A stretch of 64,000 nucleotides of DNA from an uncultured Kiloniellaceae bacterium (GCA_947500035.1 CANMQP010000007.1:709096-773095), one strand, 5' to 3'; positions 32,961 to 42,118 are shown, counted from the first letter of the stretch. Program-made: numbers and translations. Notes: generated by a model not told the origin, from the letters alone.

Positions 32961-33729
32961 GCTGCAGCCTCTTCAGGTCGTTGAGATAGCAAGAGTTGAT
33001 ACGACTCTCAGCGATATCCGAAAGATTCAAATCCGCGACTATGAGCGCGGAGTCACCCCCGGCGTGGGCCAGTATTTTTCCGTCAGGCGCTACGATGCTG
33101 GAGAGACCGAGAAAGTCGAGCTCTTCCTCCTGCCCAACCCGATTGCAGTAGGCCACAAAAACCTGATTTTCGATCGCCCGGGCCGGCACCAGGGTCTGGG
33201 CGACTTGCGCGTTCGGTGCCATCAATGCCGTTGGGGTCGCGATCAGCTCTGCGCCGGCCCGCGCCAACTGACGGGTGAGCTCCGGAAACTCAATATCGTA
33301 GCAGATCAGGAGTCCCGTTTTTATGCCCGCCAGAACGACCACTGCGCTGCTGTCACCCTGCGAAAACGTCGCTTGTTCCCATTTGCCGTAGAGCGCGCGC
33401 TTGCAGTATTGCGCGACCAGCTCACCTTCTTCATCGATCGCGAAGGCCGTGTTTCGAATAGTGTCTCCGTCCGCCACCAAAGCGCCGATTACGATCGCAA
33501 GCCGATGGCTTTTCGCCCGTCGCTGCAGCTTCGGAAGCCAGGCCGAAACATCGGGCACGCGCGCGGCCGTCAGATCGACGCTGTAGTAGCCGGTCATGAT
33601 GCCTTCGGGAAAAATCAGGAGGTCGGCCTTCTCCCTCGCAGCGGCTTCAACATCCGACAGCACCCGCGCCATGGTCGCCTCGACGTCGCCGGGGACACCA
33701 GCCATCTGGGAAAGTGCGACACGTTTCAT
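32944..33729 (-). CDS. Nitrilase-family carbon-nitrogen hydrolase, probable aliphatic amidase
   Basis: The 261-residue protein has the complete nitrilase-superfamily triad: Glu42 (FPEG), Lys110 (QYCKRAL) and Cys143 ([11 protein letters not shown]). Coupling to nitrile hydratase suggests that it hydrolyses the amide product to acid and ammonia rather than acting as a nitrilase. I use the ATG at 33727-33729, which has GGAGG about 11 nt upstream; the GTG at 33741 directly abuts that site and cannot use it. It follows the ABC permease gene by 24 nt. Confidence 0.88.
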   Translation of the reverse strand: MKRVALSQMAGVPGDVEATMARVLSDVEAAAREKADLLIFPEGIMTGYYSVDLTAARVPDVSAWLPKLQRRAKSHRLAIVIGALVADGDTIRNTAFAIDEEGELVAQYCKRALYGKWEQATFSQGDSSAVVVLAGIKTGLLICYDIEFPELTRQLARAGAELIATPTALMAPNAQVAQTLVPARAIENQVFVAYCNRVGQEEELDFLGLSSIVAPDGKILAHAGGDSALIVADLNLSDIAESRINSCYLNDLKRLQRAEEN

Positions 33730-33753
33730 CCCGGCACCCACCTCCGCATTGCC

Positions 33754-34551
33754 TTACTTCGCATCTTTGGCCGCCGCACCGAGCAGACGCGGCAGGTCGC
33801 CATAGCGGGCCACCAGCCCGAAGACCACAACGGAAACCAGTGCGAAGATGACGGCAACAGCGGCCATCACCGGCGTATAACCGTAGCGCAGGGAGTTAAA
33901 GATCTTAATCGGCAAAGTCTCGACCGTAAAACCCGCCACCATGTAGGCGATGATATACTCGTTGAGGCTGAGAACAAACGCGAAGGCAAAACCCGAGACA
34001 ATGTAAGGTGTAATGAGTGGCCGGATGACGGTGAAGAAAACCGTCTTCTCATCCGCGCCCATCGTACGCGCGGCTTCCACCAGTTGACGGTTGATGGATT
34101 CCAGGCCCAGTGAAATCGTCACGAGCGGCAGGGTGACCAGAAAAACCCCATGAGAAATGACCGTTGCGGCCATGTGTCCCGAACCGCCAACGGACACCCA
34201 GAAGATCAAGAGGCCAAGGGCCGTGATCACCGGGGGCAGCATGAAGGGCGCGAGGCCGATGCTGAAGAGCAAACGTCCAAAGACCGAGTTACGCTGCCAG
34301 AGATAGAGTGCGACCGGTAGCGCGACCGAGACGGCCAGAGCACTTGCGAAGAGTGCGATCAAAACTGAATTCTGCAGGGCGTTGAACCAGGCGCTCTGCG
34401 CGAAAAGCTCGCCGTACCAGTCCAGCGTAAAACCCTTGGGTGGAAAGAGCAGCCGCTTCTTCTCATTCACGGATACGCCGGCGACCACGAGGATCGGCGC
34501 GCTCATGAAACAAAAGACGGCAATCATAAAGACGACGCGGATAGCCTTCAT
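33754..34551 (-). CDS. ABC transporter permease, PotC-like (polyamine/opine family)
   Basis: The 265-residue protein has six hydrophobic helices and the inner-membrane permease EAA loop in EAARTMGADEKTVFFTVIRP. It resembles the PotC-type permease of spermidine/putrescine importers. It overlaps the PotB-like gene by 4 nt. With its partner it forms the membrane channel for the substrate bound by the periplasmic protein encoded two genes upstream. Confidence 0.9.
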   Translation of the reverse strand: MKAIRVVFMIAVFCFMSAPILVVAGVSVNEKKRLLFPPKGFTLDWYGELFAQSAWFNALQNSVLIALFASALAVSVALPVALYLWQRNSVFGRLLFSIGLAPFMLPPVITALGLLIFWVSVGGSGHMAATVISHGVFLVTLPLVTISLGLESINRQLVEAARTMGADEKTVFFTVIRPLITPYIVSGFAFAFVLSLNEYIIAYMVAGFTVETLPIKIFNSLRYGYTPVMAAVAVIFALVSVVVFGLVARYGDLPRLLGAAAKDAK

Positions 34552-35432
34552 GCCTTTCCTCCCACCGCATCTTCTTTGCCCACCAATAGCGTAATCGCGA
34601 CCATCACCAAAGACACAAGCAGCAGAAGGATCGCCATTGCCGCCGCGAAAGGCAGGTTCGCCTCGAAAATCGCCTGGTCGGTGATATGGACCGAGAGCGT
34701 CCAGTGTGGAGGCTTGCCGAGGGTCTGCGGCAGGATGTAGGCGCCCAGCGTAAAGACAAAGGCCAGGATGATGGTGCTGATGATAGTGCGTTTCATCACC
34801 GGGACGACCACGGTGAAGAAGGTTCTGACCGGCGAAGCCCCCATCATTCGGGCCGCTTCGGATAGCTCCGGATCCAGTCTGGAAAGCGCCGGATACAGCA
34901 CGAGAACGGTGTAGGGAAAGCTCAAGTAGACGAGACCCAGCAGCAGTGCGGGAAGGCTCGGATAGTAGGCCGCGCTTCGTTCAAACAAACCCAGGGCAAC
35001 GAACAGGTTTGACACACCGGCAGTCCGGGAAAGCAGCGTCGACCAGGAGAAGCCGATGATCACCTCTGATAGCGATAGAACCGCCAGGAGGAAGACGAGT
35101 GCAAAAATCTGAGTGCCCCGGCGCGCGCGGGTCAAGCTGTAGGTAAAGGGAAAAGCGATCAGGACAGCGATGACGGCAGCAGCAATGGAGAGGCCAATCG
35201 AAAAACCCAGAATCCTGATGAAAAACGCATCCAGGAAACGCGCGTAGTTTGTCAACTCGAATGCCGGCTCGTAGAAGGCGCCTTCAACGCGGTGAAAAAA
35301 GCTGACCGCCAGCATGATGCCCAGAGGAATGAGAAAAAACAGGCCCAGCATCACGGATGCATAGACGGGCGGCAGCAGCTTCAGCGAGAACCCGCGTGCA
35401 GCCCCTGAGGCACTATCTTCCATGGCACTCAT
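34548..35432 (-). CDS. ABC transporter permease, PotB-like (polyamine/opine family)
   Basis: The 294-residue protein has a cytoplasmic N-terminus and six helices (VYASVMLGLFFLIPLGIMLAV begins the first). The permease loop is SEAARMMGASPVRTFFTVVVP. It overlaps both neighbours by 4 nt, so the ATPase and two permeases are translationally coupled. Confidence 0.9.
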   Translation of the reverse strand: MSAMEDSASGAARGFSLKLLPPVYASVMLGLFFLIPLGIMLAVSFFHRVEGAFYEPAFELTNYARFLDAFFIRILGFSIGLSIAAAVIAVLIAFPFTYSLTRARRGTQIFALVFLLAVLSLSEVIIGFSWSTLLSRTAGVSNLFVALGLFERSAAYYPSLPALLLGLVYLSFPYTVLVLYPALSRLDPELSEAARMMGASPVRTFFTVVVPVMKRTIISTIILAFVFTLGAYILPQTLGKPPHWTLSVHITDQAIFEANLPFAAAMAILLLLVSLVMVAITLLVGKEDAVGGKA

Positions 35433-36496
35433 GCCGGAAACACCCTGCAGGCTTCCGCGGGAATCTCAACGCACACCACGTCTCCGACGGCAACGTCGGG
35501 TTTGTCTTTAGGTGTCATCGTAGCGATGAGGTGCTGTTCGCCGTGCTGAAGCATGATTTCAACCTGGGCACCGAGGTCGCGAATAAAGGTCACGGTGGCG
35601 CTCAGACTGTTCGTCTCGCGCTCAACATCAGACAAGATGTGGATATCCTCGGGCCGTACCGAGAGCATCGCTTCTTGGCCGGGACGGAGCGTATCAGAAA
35701 GATCCGTCGTTACGATTTTCCGGCCGTAGAGCTCAACCGCGGCGCTATCCGTCACCGCGCAGGGCATCAGGTTGCTGGCACCGATAAAGTCCGCGACAAA
35801 AGCCGTCGCCGGCTTCCGGTAGATTTCCAGCGGCGGGCCGTATTGCTGGACTTTGCCGTCCTTCATGATGACAACGTGGTCCGCCATGGTCATGGCCTCG
35901 CGCTGATCATGGGTAACGACGATGGTCGTAATGCCCAGGCTTCTCTGTAGTTGCCTGAGCTCGACCTGCATCGCCTCACGCAATTTGGCGTCGAGGGCGG
36001 AGAGAGGTTCATCCAGCAGAAAAAGGCGCGGATGAATGGCGAGCGCGCGGGCAATGGCGACGCGCTGGCGCTGTCCGCCCGAAAGCTGGGTGATGCGCCG
36101 ATCTCCGACTCCGGGTAGATGCACCATCTCCAGGAGTTCTTCGACCCGCGCTTTCATCTCCGCCGCGGACTGTCCCCGGATCCGAAGCGAATAAGCGATG
36201 TTCTGGGCGATGTTGAGATGAGGGAACAAGGCCAGCGACTGAAAGACCATCCCGAAATCCCGTTTGTGAGACGGTACGCCAGTCATCGACTTTCCATTGA
36301 AGATAATATCGCCGCTGCTCGGGTTCTGCAGCCCGGCGATCAGACGCAGTAAGGTTGTCTTTCCACAGCCTGAGGGACCGAGCAGGCAGACGAACTTTCC
36401 TTCAGGCAACGTCAGATCGATTCCATCGATCGCGCGGACGGAACCGAAGTTCATAGTGAGGTTTTGCAGCTCAAGACCGCCGGGTGTCTCGGACAC
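35429..36496 (-). CDS. ABC transporter ATP-binding protein, PotA-like
   Basis: The 355-residue ATPase has Walker A GPSGCGKTT, signature LSGGQRQRVAIARAL, Walker B LFLLDEPLSALD and the switch region VVTHDQREAMTMADHV. Residues after about 240 form the TOBE-type regulatory domain of the PotA/MalK branch (RPGQEAMLSVRPEDIHIL). It powers import by the two permeases. Spacing to the binding-protein gene is 87 nt. Confidence 0.93.
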   Translation of the reverse strand: MSETPGGLELQNLTMNFGSVRAIDGIDLTLPEGKFVCLLGPSGCGKTTLLRLIAGLQNPSSGDIIFNGKSMTGVPSHKRDFGMVFQSLALFPHLNIAQNIAYSLRIRGQSAAEMKARVEELLEMVHLPGVGDRRITQLSGGQRQRVAIARALAIHPRLFLLDEPLSALDAKLREAMQVELRQLQRSLGITTIVVTHDQREAMTMADHVVIMKDGKVQQYGPPLEIYRKPATAFVADFIGASNLMPCAVTDSAAVELYGRKIVTTDLSDTLRPGQEAMLSVRPEDIHILSDVERETNSLSATVTFIRDLGAQVEIMLQHGEQHLIATMTPKDKPDVAVGDVVCVEIPAEACRVFPA

Positions 36497-36583
36497 GAAA
36501 AGGCCTTACCGATTCAATCGCTGTTTGGAAAACATCTGGGGCAGCGGGACGGGGCTTCCCCCGTCCCATGACATAACGTTCAA

Positions 36584-37663
36584 TCAGCTGGCAATGAGTT
36601 CAGCCCATTTCTGATTCAGCCAGTCACCCTTGCTGTTGTAGAGGTCGTAACGCGGGATGATCGGCTTGATATCACTTGAGACCGCGGCAAATTCCTCATC
36701 GGTCAAATCCGTCAGCTCACGCGGCACGGTCGGCGCGGTTCCAACCTTGCGGGCCAGCTTGGCCTGAATGTCGGTCTGGCTCATGTAGTTAATGAAGGTC
36801 TCCGCCTGCTCCTTCATTTTGGATGTCTTGATGAGGCACCAGGAACCTGAATCGAGGATGCCGCCCTCCTGCGGGAAGGTCGAACGGACCGGCTGACCGT
36901 CCGCCGCGGCGAGCCCGGTGACATCGTGGTAGTACTGGCCCATCGGGATCTCGCCCGACTCCAGCGCCTGTTGGAACTGGCCCTCGTCGCGGTACCAGAG
37001 CCGCACGTTGTCCTTCAACTCGGCAAGCTTGTCCATGACCTTCAGAATACCCTCTTCGGTATCCATAATCTCCGTTCCGCCGAACCAGGTGGTCGCCGTA
37101 ACCTCAAGCAGGAAGGAGTTATCCACCTTGGCCAAAAGACCAAGCGTGTCCTTATACTTGGGATCCCACATGTCTTTCCAGGAAGTCGGCGGCTCAGGAT
37201 AGACTTCCGTGTTGGTGACCAGGGTTATGTACCAAGACAGCGCGCCGATTGCGTAGATGGAACCGTCGTCGTATTTTCGCACAAAGTGCTCGGGCAGCGC
37301 AGAGGTATTCCCCAACTTGCTGCTGTCCAGCGGCATCCAGAGCTTGTCATTCGCCCCTTTTGTCGCGGCCGTCTGCGTCATCATGGAGACGTCTGCCGGA
37401 GCCTGTCCGGCACGCGCCGCGGCCTGCAGTTGAACCAGCCAGGCCGACCCGGTCGGTTCGCTGATGGATTCGACCTCGATTCCGGTTGCCTTGGTGAACT
37501 CCGGATAGATGTGCTTATCGAAAGAGTCCTGGAAGTAACCGCCATAGGTGCCCACTTTCAGCGGCTCACCGGCCGCGCGCAGGATCGCAGGCGCTGCAAG
37601 GATGCCGACACCGGCCGCGGTTGTCGTCTTCAGAAACTGTCGTCTGGTTGCTTTTTTAAGCAT
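36584..37663 (-). CDS. ABC transporter periplasmic binding protein, PotD/SBP type, Tat signal
   Basis: The 359-residue protein begins with a twin-arginine signal (ATRRQFLKTTTAAGVGILAA) and continues as a spermidine/putrescine-type binding protein (PLKVGTYGGYFQDSF, FTKATGIEVESISEPTGSAW, YAIGALSWYITLVTNTEVYP). Members bind polyamines, opines and other small, often positively charged ligands. The ATG follows GGGAG. It lies 36 nt after the ureohydrolase gene, so the ligand may be a guanidino compound, polyamine or nitrile. Confidence 0.9.
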   Translation of the reverse strand: MLKKATRRQFLKTTTAAGVGILAAPAILRAAGEPLKVGTYGGYFQDSFDKHIYPEFTKATGIEVESISEPTGSAWLVQLQAAARAGQAPADVSMMTQTAATKGANDKLWMPLDSSKLGNTSALPEHFVRKYDDGSIYAIGALSWYITLVTNTEVYPEPPTSWKDMWDPKYKDTLGLLAKVDNSFLLEVTATTWFGGTEIMDTEEGILKVMDKLAELKDNVRLWYRDEGQFQQALESGEIPMGQYYHDVTGLAAADGQPVRSTFPQEGGILDSGSWCLIKTSKMKEQAETFINYMSQTDIQAKLARKVGTAPTVPRELTDLTDEEFAAVSSDIKPIIPRYDLYNSKGDWLNQKWAELIAS

Positions 37664-37699
37664 GATATTCTCCCTGTTTTTCTACAGATCCCTCGGATA

Positions 37700-38663
37700 T
37701 CACGATTTGGATTTACGAGGCAAAACGCAAAGCATTTCATAGAGCAGATTGGCGCCCAGCAACGCCGTGTTCCCACTGGTATCGTAAGGCGGCGAAACCT
37801 CGACAAGATCGCCGCCGACGAGATTCAGACCTGCGCAGCCGCGCACGATTTCCAGGCCCTGCATTGAGGTCAGTCCCCCGACCTCGACAGTGCCTGTCCC
37901 GGGTGCGAAGGCCGGATCCAGGCCGTCGATGTCAAAAGTCAGATAGACCGGCGCGTCGCCAATCCTGACCCTAATATCCGCCATCAGCGGCGACAAGGAT
38001 TTGTGCCAGCACTCGTGAGCTTGAACCACCGTAAATCCCCGGCTGCGTCCCCACTCAAAATCATCCGGGGCATAACCGGTTCCGCGCAGCCCGACCTGAA
38101 AGACCTTGTCGTTGATCAGCAGCTTGTCCTCTACGGCGCGGCGAAAAGGCGTTCCATGGGCGATCTTCTCGCCGAACATTTCATCGTTTGTGTCCGAGTG
38201 CGCGTCGATATGGATCAGAGCCACCGGGCCGTGCCGCTCAGCAACTGCCTTCAGGATGGGGTAGGTCAGCGTGTGGTCTCCGCCCAGGGTCAGCGGGATA
38301 ACGCCATGGCGCAGGATCTCCCGGTAAGCCTCGGCGATAAGTCCGACCGACCTTTTTCAGATCGAAGGTATTAATGGCGACATCCCCAATGTCCGCGACC
38401 TGCATCTCTGAGAAAGGCGCGGCGCCTGTGGCCATGTTGAAAGGCCGCAGCATCGCACTTTCCGCCCGCATGGCACGCGGGCCGAAACGCGTGCCGGAGC
38501 GGTTCGAAGTTCCGATATCCAGGGGCACGCCAACGAAGCAGGCATCCAGGCCTTCCGCGGTTTCCTGTGCGGGCAGACGCATCATGGTCGCGTCGCCGCC
38601 AAAGCGCGGCATCTGATTCCCGCCCAGCGGCTGATTGAGTCCCTCGTTCGCTTCTACATTCAT
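37700..38663 (-). pseudogene. Agmatinase-family ureohydrolase interrupted by a one-base frameshift
   Basis: The N-terminal 102 residues (from the ATG at 38661-38663) and the C-terminal part (stop at 37700) form one agmatinase-like ureohydrolase in two frames. The break is at a run of five T on the plus strand (38353-38357; AAAAA in the coding strand). Removing one A gives DLKRSVGLIAEAYREI and a 320-residue protein of normal length. All manganese ligands are present: GGDHT, IDAHSD and FDIDGLDPAF. The family removes urea from agmatine, guanidinobutyrate, guanidinopropionate or similar compounds. The fault may be a sequencing error in a homopolymer or a recent inactivation. It heads the transporter/nitrile hydratase unit. 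Confidence 0.88.
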
Positions 38664-38682
38664 CCCTGCAACCGGCGCCTTC

Positions 38683-38695
38683 CTGTCATGACAAG
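38683..38695. promoter_or_regulatory. CTGTCATGACAAG operator-like palindrome upstream of the ureohydrolase gene
   Basis: The site contains the perfect palindrome TGTCATGACA (38684-38693), 20 nt upstream of the start codon. The same 13-mer, in opposite orientation, lies 20 nt upstream of the SRPBCC gene (41829-41841). Short palindromes of this kind are typical of GntR-family operators, but no GntR gene is visible in the window. Confidence 0.5.
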
Positions 38696-38747
38696 CTGTA
38701 AGAATAGCGAAGCGGTGCAGACAGCTTCAATAAAGGCCCGTCAACTG

Positions 38748-38771
38748 ATATATTTGAACAAACAAATGTAT
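38748..38771. promoter_or_regulatory. Imperfect inverted repeat upstream of the ureohydrolase gene
   Basis: ATATATTTG and CAAATGTAT are inverted copies with one mismatch and a 6-nt spacer. The nine bases ACAAATGTA recur at 39693-39701, just upstream of the neighbouring LysR gene, so both could be sites for that regulator. Confidence 0.35.
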
Positions 38772-38782
38772 TAACCCCCATA

Positions 38783-39676
38783 TCACCCTCTGTGAGCCTG
38801 AACCAGAGTTTCGCAAAAGGCCTTGATGACAACAGGCTTCTTGCCTGATTTGGTCACCATCTGCATTTGGCAAATATAGGGGTCTTGATCGAGTTCGAAC
38901 TTTCGCAGGCGTTTGGCGTCGATGTAGGACCGCGCCAGATGGTCCGGCAGCAAGCCGATGTAACGGCCACTGAGCACGATCATCAGCTGCGACTCTATTT
39001 CATGCACCGAAAGGTCGATCTCACGAATATTGAGCGCGCGCTGGCGTTGCCGGCTCCAATAGCTTCGGTCAATGCGGGCACTGTCTTCTATCATCTGTTC
39101 CGTGATGTCGGCGTCCGGCACATGAAACAGCGGGTGGCTTGCACCGCAGTAGAACGAATGCCGCTCGGCGTAGAGGTCGACGTATTCAAGTCCATGGATT
39201 GCCTTATCAAAACTGCCAATCCCCACATGCAGCGCACCATCCATTACCTGCCGCAAAATCTCCTGGGGGCGTTGCTGCGAGAGCTCGAAACGGATCATGG
39301 GCGCGTGATTGATGAAGGAGCTGATCGCGTCCGGCAGCTTCATCGCTTCGTCGGTGGAGATGCAATCGACCGTCGCAACCCGGAGCGAGCCCACCATATT
39401 ACCCCTGAGTTCCGCCAATCGGCTGGAGCTGTCTCCGATCGCGGTAAAGAGGTCCTGACTGACCTCATGGACCATGCGCCCTTTTTCCGTCAGCAGGAAC
39501 CCGCGCCGGCCGCGCTGGCAAAGCCTGATCCCCAAGCGTTCCTCCAACGCCGTGATGTGATTGGAGATCGTGGGCTGGCTCAAACCCAGCTCGGCCTGCG
39601 CGGCAGAAAAGCCTCCGTTACGGACCACGCAATCAAAAACGGTCAGGAGATGTAAATCGGAACCGGATATCTTCAT
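38783..39676 (-). CDS. LysR-family transcriptional regulator between ureohydrolase and aminotransferase genes
   Basis: The protein (297 residues from the ATG at 39674-39676) has a LysR winged helix-turn-helix (HLLTVFDCVVRNGGFSAAQA, LGLSQPTISNHITALEERLG) and an effector domain (NMVGSLRVATVDCISTD). A longer form from 39718 is possible; I prefer the shorter one because it begins at the usual distance before the helix-turn-helix and leaves the ACAAATGTA site outside the gene. It is divergent from the aminotransferase gene and upstream of the ureohydrolase on the same strand, so it may control either or both. Confidence 0.88.
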   Translation of the reverse strand: MKISGSDLHLLTVFDCVVRNGGFSAAQAELGLSQPTISNHITALEERLGIRLCQRGRRGFLLTEKGRMVHEVSQDLFTAIGDSSSRLAELRGNMVGSLRVATVDCISTDEAMKLPDAISSFINHAPMIRFELSQQRPQEILRQVMDGALHVGIGSFDKAIHGLEYVDLYAERHSFYCGASHPLFHVPDADITEQMIEDSARIDRSYWSRQRQRALNIREIDLSVHEIESQLMIVLSGRYIGLLPDHLARSYIDAKRLRKFELDQDPYICQMQMVTKSGKKPVVIKAFCETLVQAHRG

Positions 39677-39750
39677 AAAATCATTGAAGGTTACAAATGT
39701 AAGAATTTGCAAGCGCATATTTCTTGAATTTCAGCGCCGATTAGACTGAA

Positions 39751-40989
39751 GTGCGCAAATCCAAGGCCACAGTCTCTTCACGGCGTCCGGCCATCTCGAT
39801 CACCCAGAACTCCGGAGACCCCGTCATCTCTTCCGCTCCCTTAAACAGTGCCGTAGCGCGGTTAAGTATGCCGCCCATCCCCGCCGTCCAGGAATCCGCG
39901 CAGAACTATGACGGCCATTGCGGGCCTTTGATCGATCTCTCACAAGCCGTACCTGGCTATCCCGCCCATCCCCTTCTGCTCACGCACCTGGAGGAGAGCG
40001 CGCGGCAGCCTGAACTACTGGGTTACGGAAAGATCGAGGGCGAAGCATCGCTGCGCGACGCCTACGCGGCAGACTTGAGACAGGTTTATCAAGCTGACCT
40101 CAGCGGTTCGGAAGTGCACATCACCTCCGGCTGCAACCAGGCCTTTGTGGCAAGCGCGCTGACCGTCGCCGGTCCGGGCGAAAAATTGCTTCTGGTCACA
40201 CCCTTTTACTTTAACCACGAATCCACCCTTTCGATGCTGGGAATCGGAACCAAGGCCGTTGCTGCCCAGGCCGAGGGTGGCTTTCTGCCCGACCCTGACC
40301 AGGTCAAGGCTGCGCTCACTCCAGACGTCAAAGCGCTCGTCTGCGTGACCCCGAACAATCCGACCGGCGCGGTCTATCCGCCTGAACTGATGGACGCCCT
40401 GTTCGATATCTGCGTGGAGCGCGACATCTGGCTGATCGTCGATGAAACCTATCGTGATTTTTTGCCCGGAAGCGCGGCGCAACCACATCGGCTCTTTCAA
40501 CGCCCGAATTGGCGCGATCATCTCATCGGGCTTTACAGCTTTTCAAAGTCCTTCTGTATTCCCGGCCATAGACTGGGCGCTATAACGGCCGGGCGTGATA
40601 TCGTGATGCAGATCGCCAAAGTGATGGACAACCTTCAGATCTGCGCACCAAGGCCGCCGCAATGTGCTGTTGCCAAGGCTATGCCGCAGCTCGGCGATTG
40701 GCGGGAATCCAATCGCGCGGAAATCGCCCGCCGTCGTGACAGCCTCGAAAAAGTCGTCTCCGGCCTTCCGAACTGGCAGATCGCTAGCATCGGCGCCTAT
40801 TTCAGCTACATCAGACACCCCTTTGAACATAGCAAGTCCGTCGATGTCGCCGCTCGGCTTGCCGCCGAACGCGGCGTCCTGTGCCTGCCGGGCGCTTTCT
40901 TCGGCGAGGGGCAGGACGCCTTTCTTCGCCTGGCTTTCGCCAATGCGGGCTGTTCCGAGCTTGAAGAACTTTCCGTCCGGCTCGCGTAA
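39751..40989 (+). CDS. PLP-dependent aminotransferase, class I/II
   Basis: The 412-residue protein matches fold-type I aminotransferases: ITSGCNQAFVASALTVAGPG, VCVTPNNPTGAVYPPE, WLIVDETYRDF and the PLP lysine in LYSFSKSFCIPGHRLG. An arginine near the C-terminus (FLRLAFAN) fits the carboxylate-binding role. I keep the GTG at 39751 because the conserved ALNSAVARLSMPPIPAVQ-like N-terminal segment lies before the first internal ATG. It is divergent from a LysR gene and near a ureohydrolase, so transamination of an amino acid or amine made in that cassette is plausible. Confidence 0.87.
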   Translation: MRKSKATVSSRRPAISITQNSGDPVISSAPLNSAVARLSMPPIPAVQESAQNYDGHCGPLIDLSQAVPGYPAHPLLLTHLEESARQPELLGYGKIEGEASLRDAYAADLRQVYQADLSGSEVHITSGCNQAFVASALTVAGPGEKLLLVTPFYFNHESTLSMLGIGTKAVAAQAEGGFLPDPDQVKAALTPDVKALVCVTPNNPTGAVYPPELMDALFDICVERDIWLIVDETYRDFLPGSAAQPHRLFQRPNWRDHLIGLYSFSKSFCIPGHRLGAITAGRDIVMQIAKVMDNLQICAPRPPQCAVAKAMPQLGDWRESNRAEIARRRDSLEKVVSGLPNWQIASIGAYFSYIRHPFEHSKSVDVAARLAAERGVLCLPGAFFGEGQDAFLRLAFANAGCSELEELSVRLA

Positions 40990-41240
40990 GAGGCGGCAGG
41001 ACCACAAACTTCATCTCCACGAGATCGAGAGATCCGATGGGCGATCACCCCATCAAAGGTGCCGTCTCCGCCATCTCAACTTTCAGGACGCCGGGTTAGT
41101 TTAACTGACGGCAGATCTTAAGCGGGAGATTCAGGTGATTGCGCCTTGCGTGGGCAGCGGACTGCCGATCAAGAAGCCGCGAATTTCGAACGAGCCTCAA
41201 AGCAGGTCGTTCATAACGTTTTATCGGCTGTGCGCGCCTT

Positions 41241-41810
41241 TTAGGCGACCTGGGCAAGGTCCTCACGTATGTGGGCGAGCTTCTTGCCGATCGCGCGGCG
41301 TAACTGAAGCCGCGCCCAGGGACGAAAGAAGAACCGCGTGACGGGGCTGATTCCCTCCATCCGGATCGTGGCGACCGAGTAGGTCAGGCGGGTGCGCGCC
41401 GGTCCAAGCGGCTCTAGCTCAATGACTTGCCGGTGATCCGGCGTGCGTTTCGAGCCGGCGCTGCTATCGATGTTCAACTCGGCGACGGATTGGCGTTTGA
41501 GCGGCTCCCAGTCCATGATCACCCCCACGAAGCGCTGATCCGGCATCGGCCAGGGTATAATCGGGTTGTTGGTGTGGAGCATCTCGAAATAGGTGCCGAC
41601 GCCGCCGGTATCCTGCATGTCGACAATCTCGTTGTGAAACGCGTCGGCTTCCCAATGCAGCGGATCCTGGATCACCCGCCACACCTCCTCAACAGCATGA
41701 TCGAGGAGAAAAGACCGTCGCGCCATGACCTCAAGCCTAGGGTTTTCAGTGACACGTTTGCGTGCCTGCATCGCCCAGTGAGCAGAATCTCCGGCGGTTT
41801 CCAGCGTCAT
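41241..41810 (-). CDS. SRPBCC (START-like) domain protein
   Basis: The 189-residue protein has the pattern of the SRPBCC fold: an N-terminal strand and helix (ARRSFLLDHAVEEVWRVIQD), central strands, and a long C-terminal helix (FFFRPWARLQLRRAIGKKLA). Such domains bind hydrophobic ligands or act in ring hydroxylation and polyketide chemistry; the substrate is not evident. The start follows AAGGAG at 7 nt. The palindrome shared with the ureohydrolase upstream region lies 20 nt before its start. Confidence 0.75.
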   Translation of the reverse strand: MTLETAGDSAHWAMQARKRVTENPRLEVMARRSFLLDHAVEEVWRVIQDPLHWEADAFHNEIVDMQDTGGVGTYFEMLHTNNPIIPWPMPDQRFVGVIMDWEPLKRQSVAELNIDSSAGSKRTPDHRQVIELEPLGPARTRLTYSVATIRMEGISPVTRFFFRPWARLQLRRAIGKKLAHIREDLAQVA

Positions 41811-41828
41811 CGCGCCACTCCTTGCTCT

Positions 41829-41841
41829 CTTGTCATGACAG
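41829..41841. promoter_or_regulatory. CTGTCATGACAAG operator-like palindrome upstream of the SRPBCC gene
   Basis: The minus strand carries CTGTCATGACAAG, identical to the plus-strand site at 38683-38695. The core TGTCATGACA (41831-41840) is 20 nt before the start codon and directly upstream of the AAGGAG ribosome binding site, a position suited to repression. Confidence 0.5.
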
Positions 41842-42118
41842 TCCCACGAGTTCCAGCCTATTGCACGCCGGCAGGCCCAGAAATCTCATCACCCGACGGA
41901 GTAGTCGGTCCATATATATGTCTCGTCTCGAATAAAAAAAGTCTCGTGCGGCGGATACATCCTTCCGGGGATCCTCGCCATACGCCGCGCATTAACTTGT
42001 TGTCTGCGGGTACACACAACCAACTGCGCAGCCTTCTCGGCGATGGGAATGACGCCAACTCCGCACAATTCCTACCGAATGCGAAATCCCTCAACCGCCT
42101 CTCTCAAGAGAGAATGGC
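41842..42118. other. Intergenic region between SRPBCC and porin genes
   Basis: No gene is convincing here. The region contains an AT-rich CATATATATG near 41910 and an A7 run near 41935, consistent with the promoter of the SRPBCC gene on the minus strand. I see no terminator with a clear T tract after the porin stop. Confidence 0.5.

Noticed and set aside
32944..33741. Reading the nitrilase-family gene as a true nitrilase
   Set aside because: Its 261-residue length and overlap with nitrile hydratase genes fit an amidase better; nitrilases are usually longer.
40990..41240. Small frames after the aminotransferase gene
   Set aside because: None has a ribosome binding site or recognisable sequence; the frame 41135-41341 overlaps the SRPBCC gene end.
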